7,525 nt of DNA, taken from positions 1,413,536 to 1,421,060 of the forward strand of contig CP070627.1 of NCBI GenBank assembly GCA_020355945.1, read 5' to 3'. The position numbers were made by a program, and so were the translations under genes. The notes beneath the pieces were generated by a model. That model did not search any database, was not told where the DNA came from, and saw only the letters and a list, made by a program, of their open reading frames with translations. The stretch comes from Candidatus Aminicenantota bacterium (GTDB taxonomy: Bacteria; Acidobacteriota; Aminicenantia; UBA2199). Shown in pieces: positions 6,779 through 7,525 of the stretch (its first letter is position 1; every line of letters starts with the position of its first letter).

Positions 6779-6853
6779 AAACAAAATTTATCAAGTGAAA
6801 AATGAAAAAAAAATAAAATTCGCCAATTTTTTTTATGAAAGGGAAAATACAGC

Positions 6854-7336
6854 ATGAAAAAAGCAAAAAAGGAATTCCTGGTGCAGTTGGGACAGCGTGT
6901 TGATGAAATTCGCAAGCGCCTGAACTTCACTCAAAAGCAAATGGCTGAAATACTTGAAGTGTCAGGCGGGTATTTCTCCAGCATCAAAAGGGGCAAATAC
7001 AACCCCACATTCCTTTTTTATTACAACATGGCGAAAAAGCTGCATGTTAACTTGGAATACCTCTTTTTTGGCACGGGAAACATTTTCAAAAACTGGAACC
7101 TGGACCAAAGTTCGGATAATACCCCTGTCACGATCAGCAGCGAACATTTCGGCCAGGATACCGGGGCAGTAAAAGAAATGATCCGGTATATGCAGCAGTC
7201 GCCCATGACAAGAAATACCGTCCTGGGTGACTTCAGACTCTTCTTATATGAAAAAGAAAACAGCATCAAAAAGGACATCAAAAAAAACAAAAAGATCAAA
7301 AACCAAAATAAGGAGAAAAAAAATGACACATCATGA
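6854..7336 (+). CDS. XRE/Cro-type helix-turn-helix transcriptional regulator
   Basis: This 160-residue protein has an N-terminal HTH_3 domain (about 11-72): QLGQRVDEIRKRL, then the positioning helix TQKQMAEILEV (26-36) and the recognition helix SGGYFSSIKRG (37-47). The EYLFFG end (68-73) is typical of Cro/C1 domains. A second conserved-looking helical segment (about 104-140, with MIRYMQQSPMTRNTVL) is not a known ligand domain to me but probably mediates oligomer or partner contacts. The tail (137-160) is almost all Lys, Asn, Glu and Asp. The start is the first in-frame ATG, with a GAAAGGG ribosome site at 6837-6843, slightly far at ten bases; the ATG at 6835 is in another frame. The gene overlaps the next one by 14 bases, so the two are translated together. 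Divergent from the radical SAM operon, it is a candidate local repressor and autoregulator, by inference from position. Confidence 0.93.
   Translation: MKKAKKEFLVQLGQRVDEIRKRLNFTQKQMAEILEVSGGYFSSIKRGKYNPTFLFYYNMAKKLHVNLEYLFFGTGNIFKNWNLDQSSDNTPVTISSEHFGQDTGAVKEMIRYMQQSPMTRNTVLGDFRLFLYEKENSIKKDIKKNKKIKNQNKEKKNDTS
7309..7314 (+). promoter_or_regulatory. Ribosome binding site AAGGAG inside the end of the XRE gene
   Basis: AAGGAG lies eight bases before the ATG at 7323, inside the Lys/Asn-rich tail of the XRE gene. It decides the start of the overlapping downstream gene and indicates tight coupling of the pair. Confidence 0.8.
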
Positions 7337-7525
7337 AAATTTCCTTTTAAAATTTTCAATCTTTGCTTTCATTTGCTTAATCCTGTGCAGTCAATTATTG
7401 CCTTATATTAGGTTTAACGGTTCTGAAACAGCATTCCAGCAAAGTGGACAGGAAAACACAACAGAAATGAAACGATTGATTAGCACCGGTGCCGGTTATT
7501 TTTTACGTTCTCAATCGGATTTCTT
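7323..7525 (+). CDS. N-terminal part of a membrane-anchored or exported protein of unknown function (cut by window edge)
   Basis: The frame from ATG 7323 stays open for 67 codons to the window end. The start is well supported by AAGGAG eight bases upstream and overlaps the XRE stop by 14 bases. The protein begins MTHHENF and then has a hydrophobic segment (about 8-28, LLKFSIFAFICLILCSQLL) that would serve as signal peptide or membrane anchor. The LILC sequence does not fit a lipobox, because the residue before Cys is Leu. The mature part starts Ser/Gln/Thr-rich (residues about 33-48), followed by MKRLISTGAGYFLRSQSDF. That last stretch faintly resembles the helix of squalene-cyclase/prenyltransferase-like alpha-barrel repeats (YLLrSQ), but one helix is not enough to assign a family. 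Operon partner of the XRE regulator; a target or cofactor of its control is likely. Confidence 0.8.
   Translation, partial: MTHHENFLLKFSIFAFICLILCSQLLPYIRFNGSETAFQQSGQENTTEMKRLISTGAGYFLRSQSDF

Larger units (their letters stand above)
6517..6853. other. Divergent intergenic region (337 bases)
   Basis: This gene-free stretch separates the leftward radical SAM operon from the rightward XRE gene. It contains one convincing promoter for each direction (6566-6594 minus, 6750-6778 plus) and related CCGG(G)AAAT words near both. It also holds an A/T hairpin in the XRE leader (6811-6834), a weak stem CCTCTGC/GCGGAGG (6686-6692 with 6711-6717), and a doubled GTATGAA word (6546-6559) in the radical SAM leader. 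No coding sequence with a ribosome site was found on either strand, and no tRNA-like fold was seen. Confidence 0.75.

Noticed and set aside
6615..6930. Two minus-strand frames of about 83 codons over the divergent promoter region
   Set aside because: They overlap the XRE start and promoter, are Phe-rich because of A/T runs, and have no ribosome site.

Overview
This window looks like chromosomal DNA of a Gram-negative environmental bacterium of moderate to low GC. The giant one-protein two-component regulator is typical of Bacteroidota, Acidobacteriota and Candidatus Aminicenantes. Together with the style of the intergenic repeats, this makes an Aminicenantes-like or related lineage my best guess. 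That is inference, because no marker gene is present.

Layout. Positions 1-219 hold no gene but carry two inverted-repeat elements (10-79 and about 141-221) just past the end of the leftward operon. A leftward gene set runs from 6516 down to 220: a B12-binding-domain radical SAM enzyme (6516-5074), a tiny apparently frameshifted ORF of about 50 codons (5064-4911), an unrecognised 168-residue protein (4868-4362) and a 1369-residue hybrid histidine kinase/response regulator/AraC protein (4329-220). The gaps are 9, 42 and 32 bases, and a near-consensus sigma70-type promoter (TTGAAA-17-TATAAT, 6594-6566) precedes the first gene, so one operon is the simplest reading.

To the right, the 337-base intergenic region 6517-6853 holds two divergent near-consensus promoters. 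The rightward one (TTGACT-17-TATAGT, 6750-6778) drives an XRE-family helix-turn-helix protein (6854-7336). Its end overlaps by 14 bases the start of a second protein with an N-terminal membrane or signal segment (7323 to beyond the window edge).

Working together (inference). The leftward operon pairs a radical SAM enzyme with two small proteins of unknown function and a transmembrane sensor-regulator. It could be a signal-controlled modification system, with one of the small proteins as substrate or partner. The XRE gene is divergently placed and both promoters contain a similar CCGG(G)AAAT-like word, so shared control of the two transcription units is possible. No mobile element, tRNA, rRNA or CRISPR array was seen.
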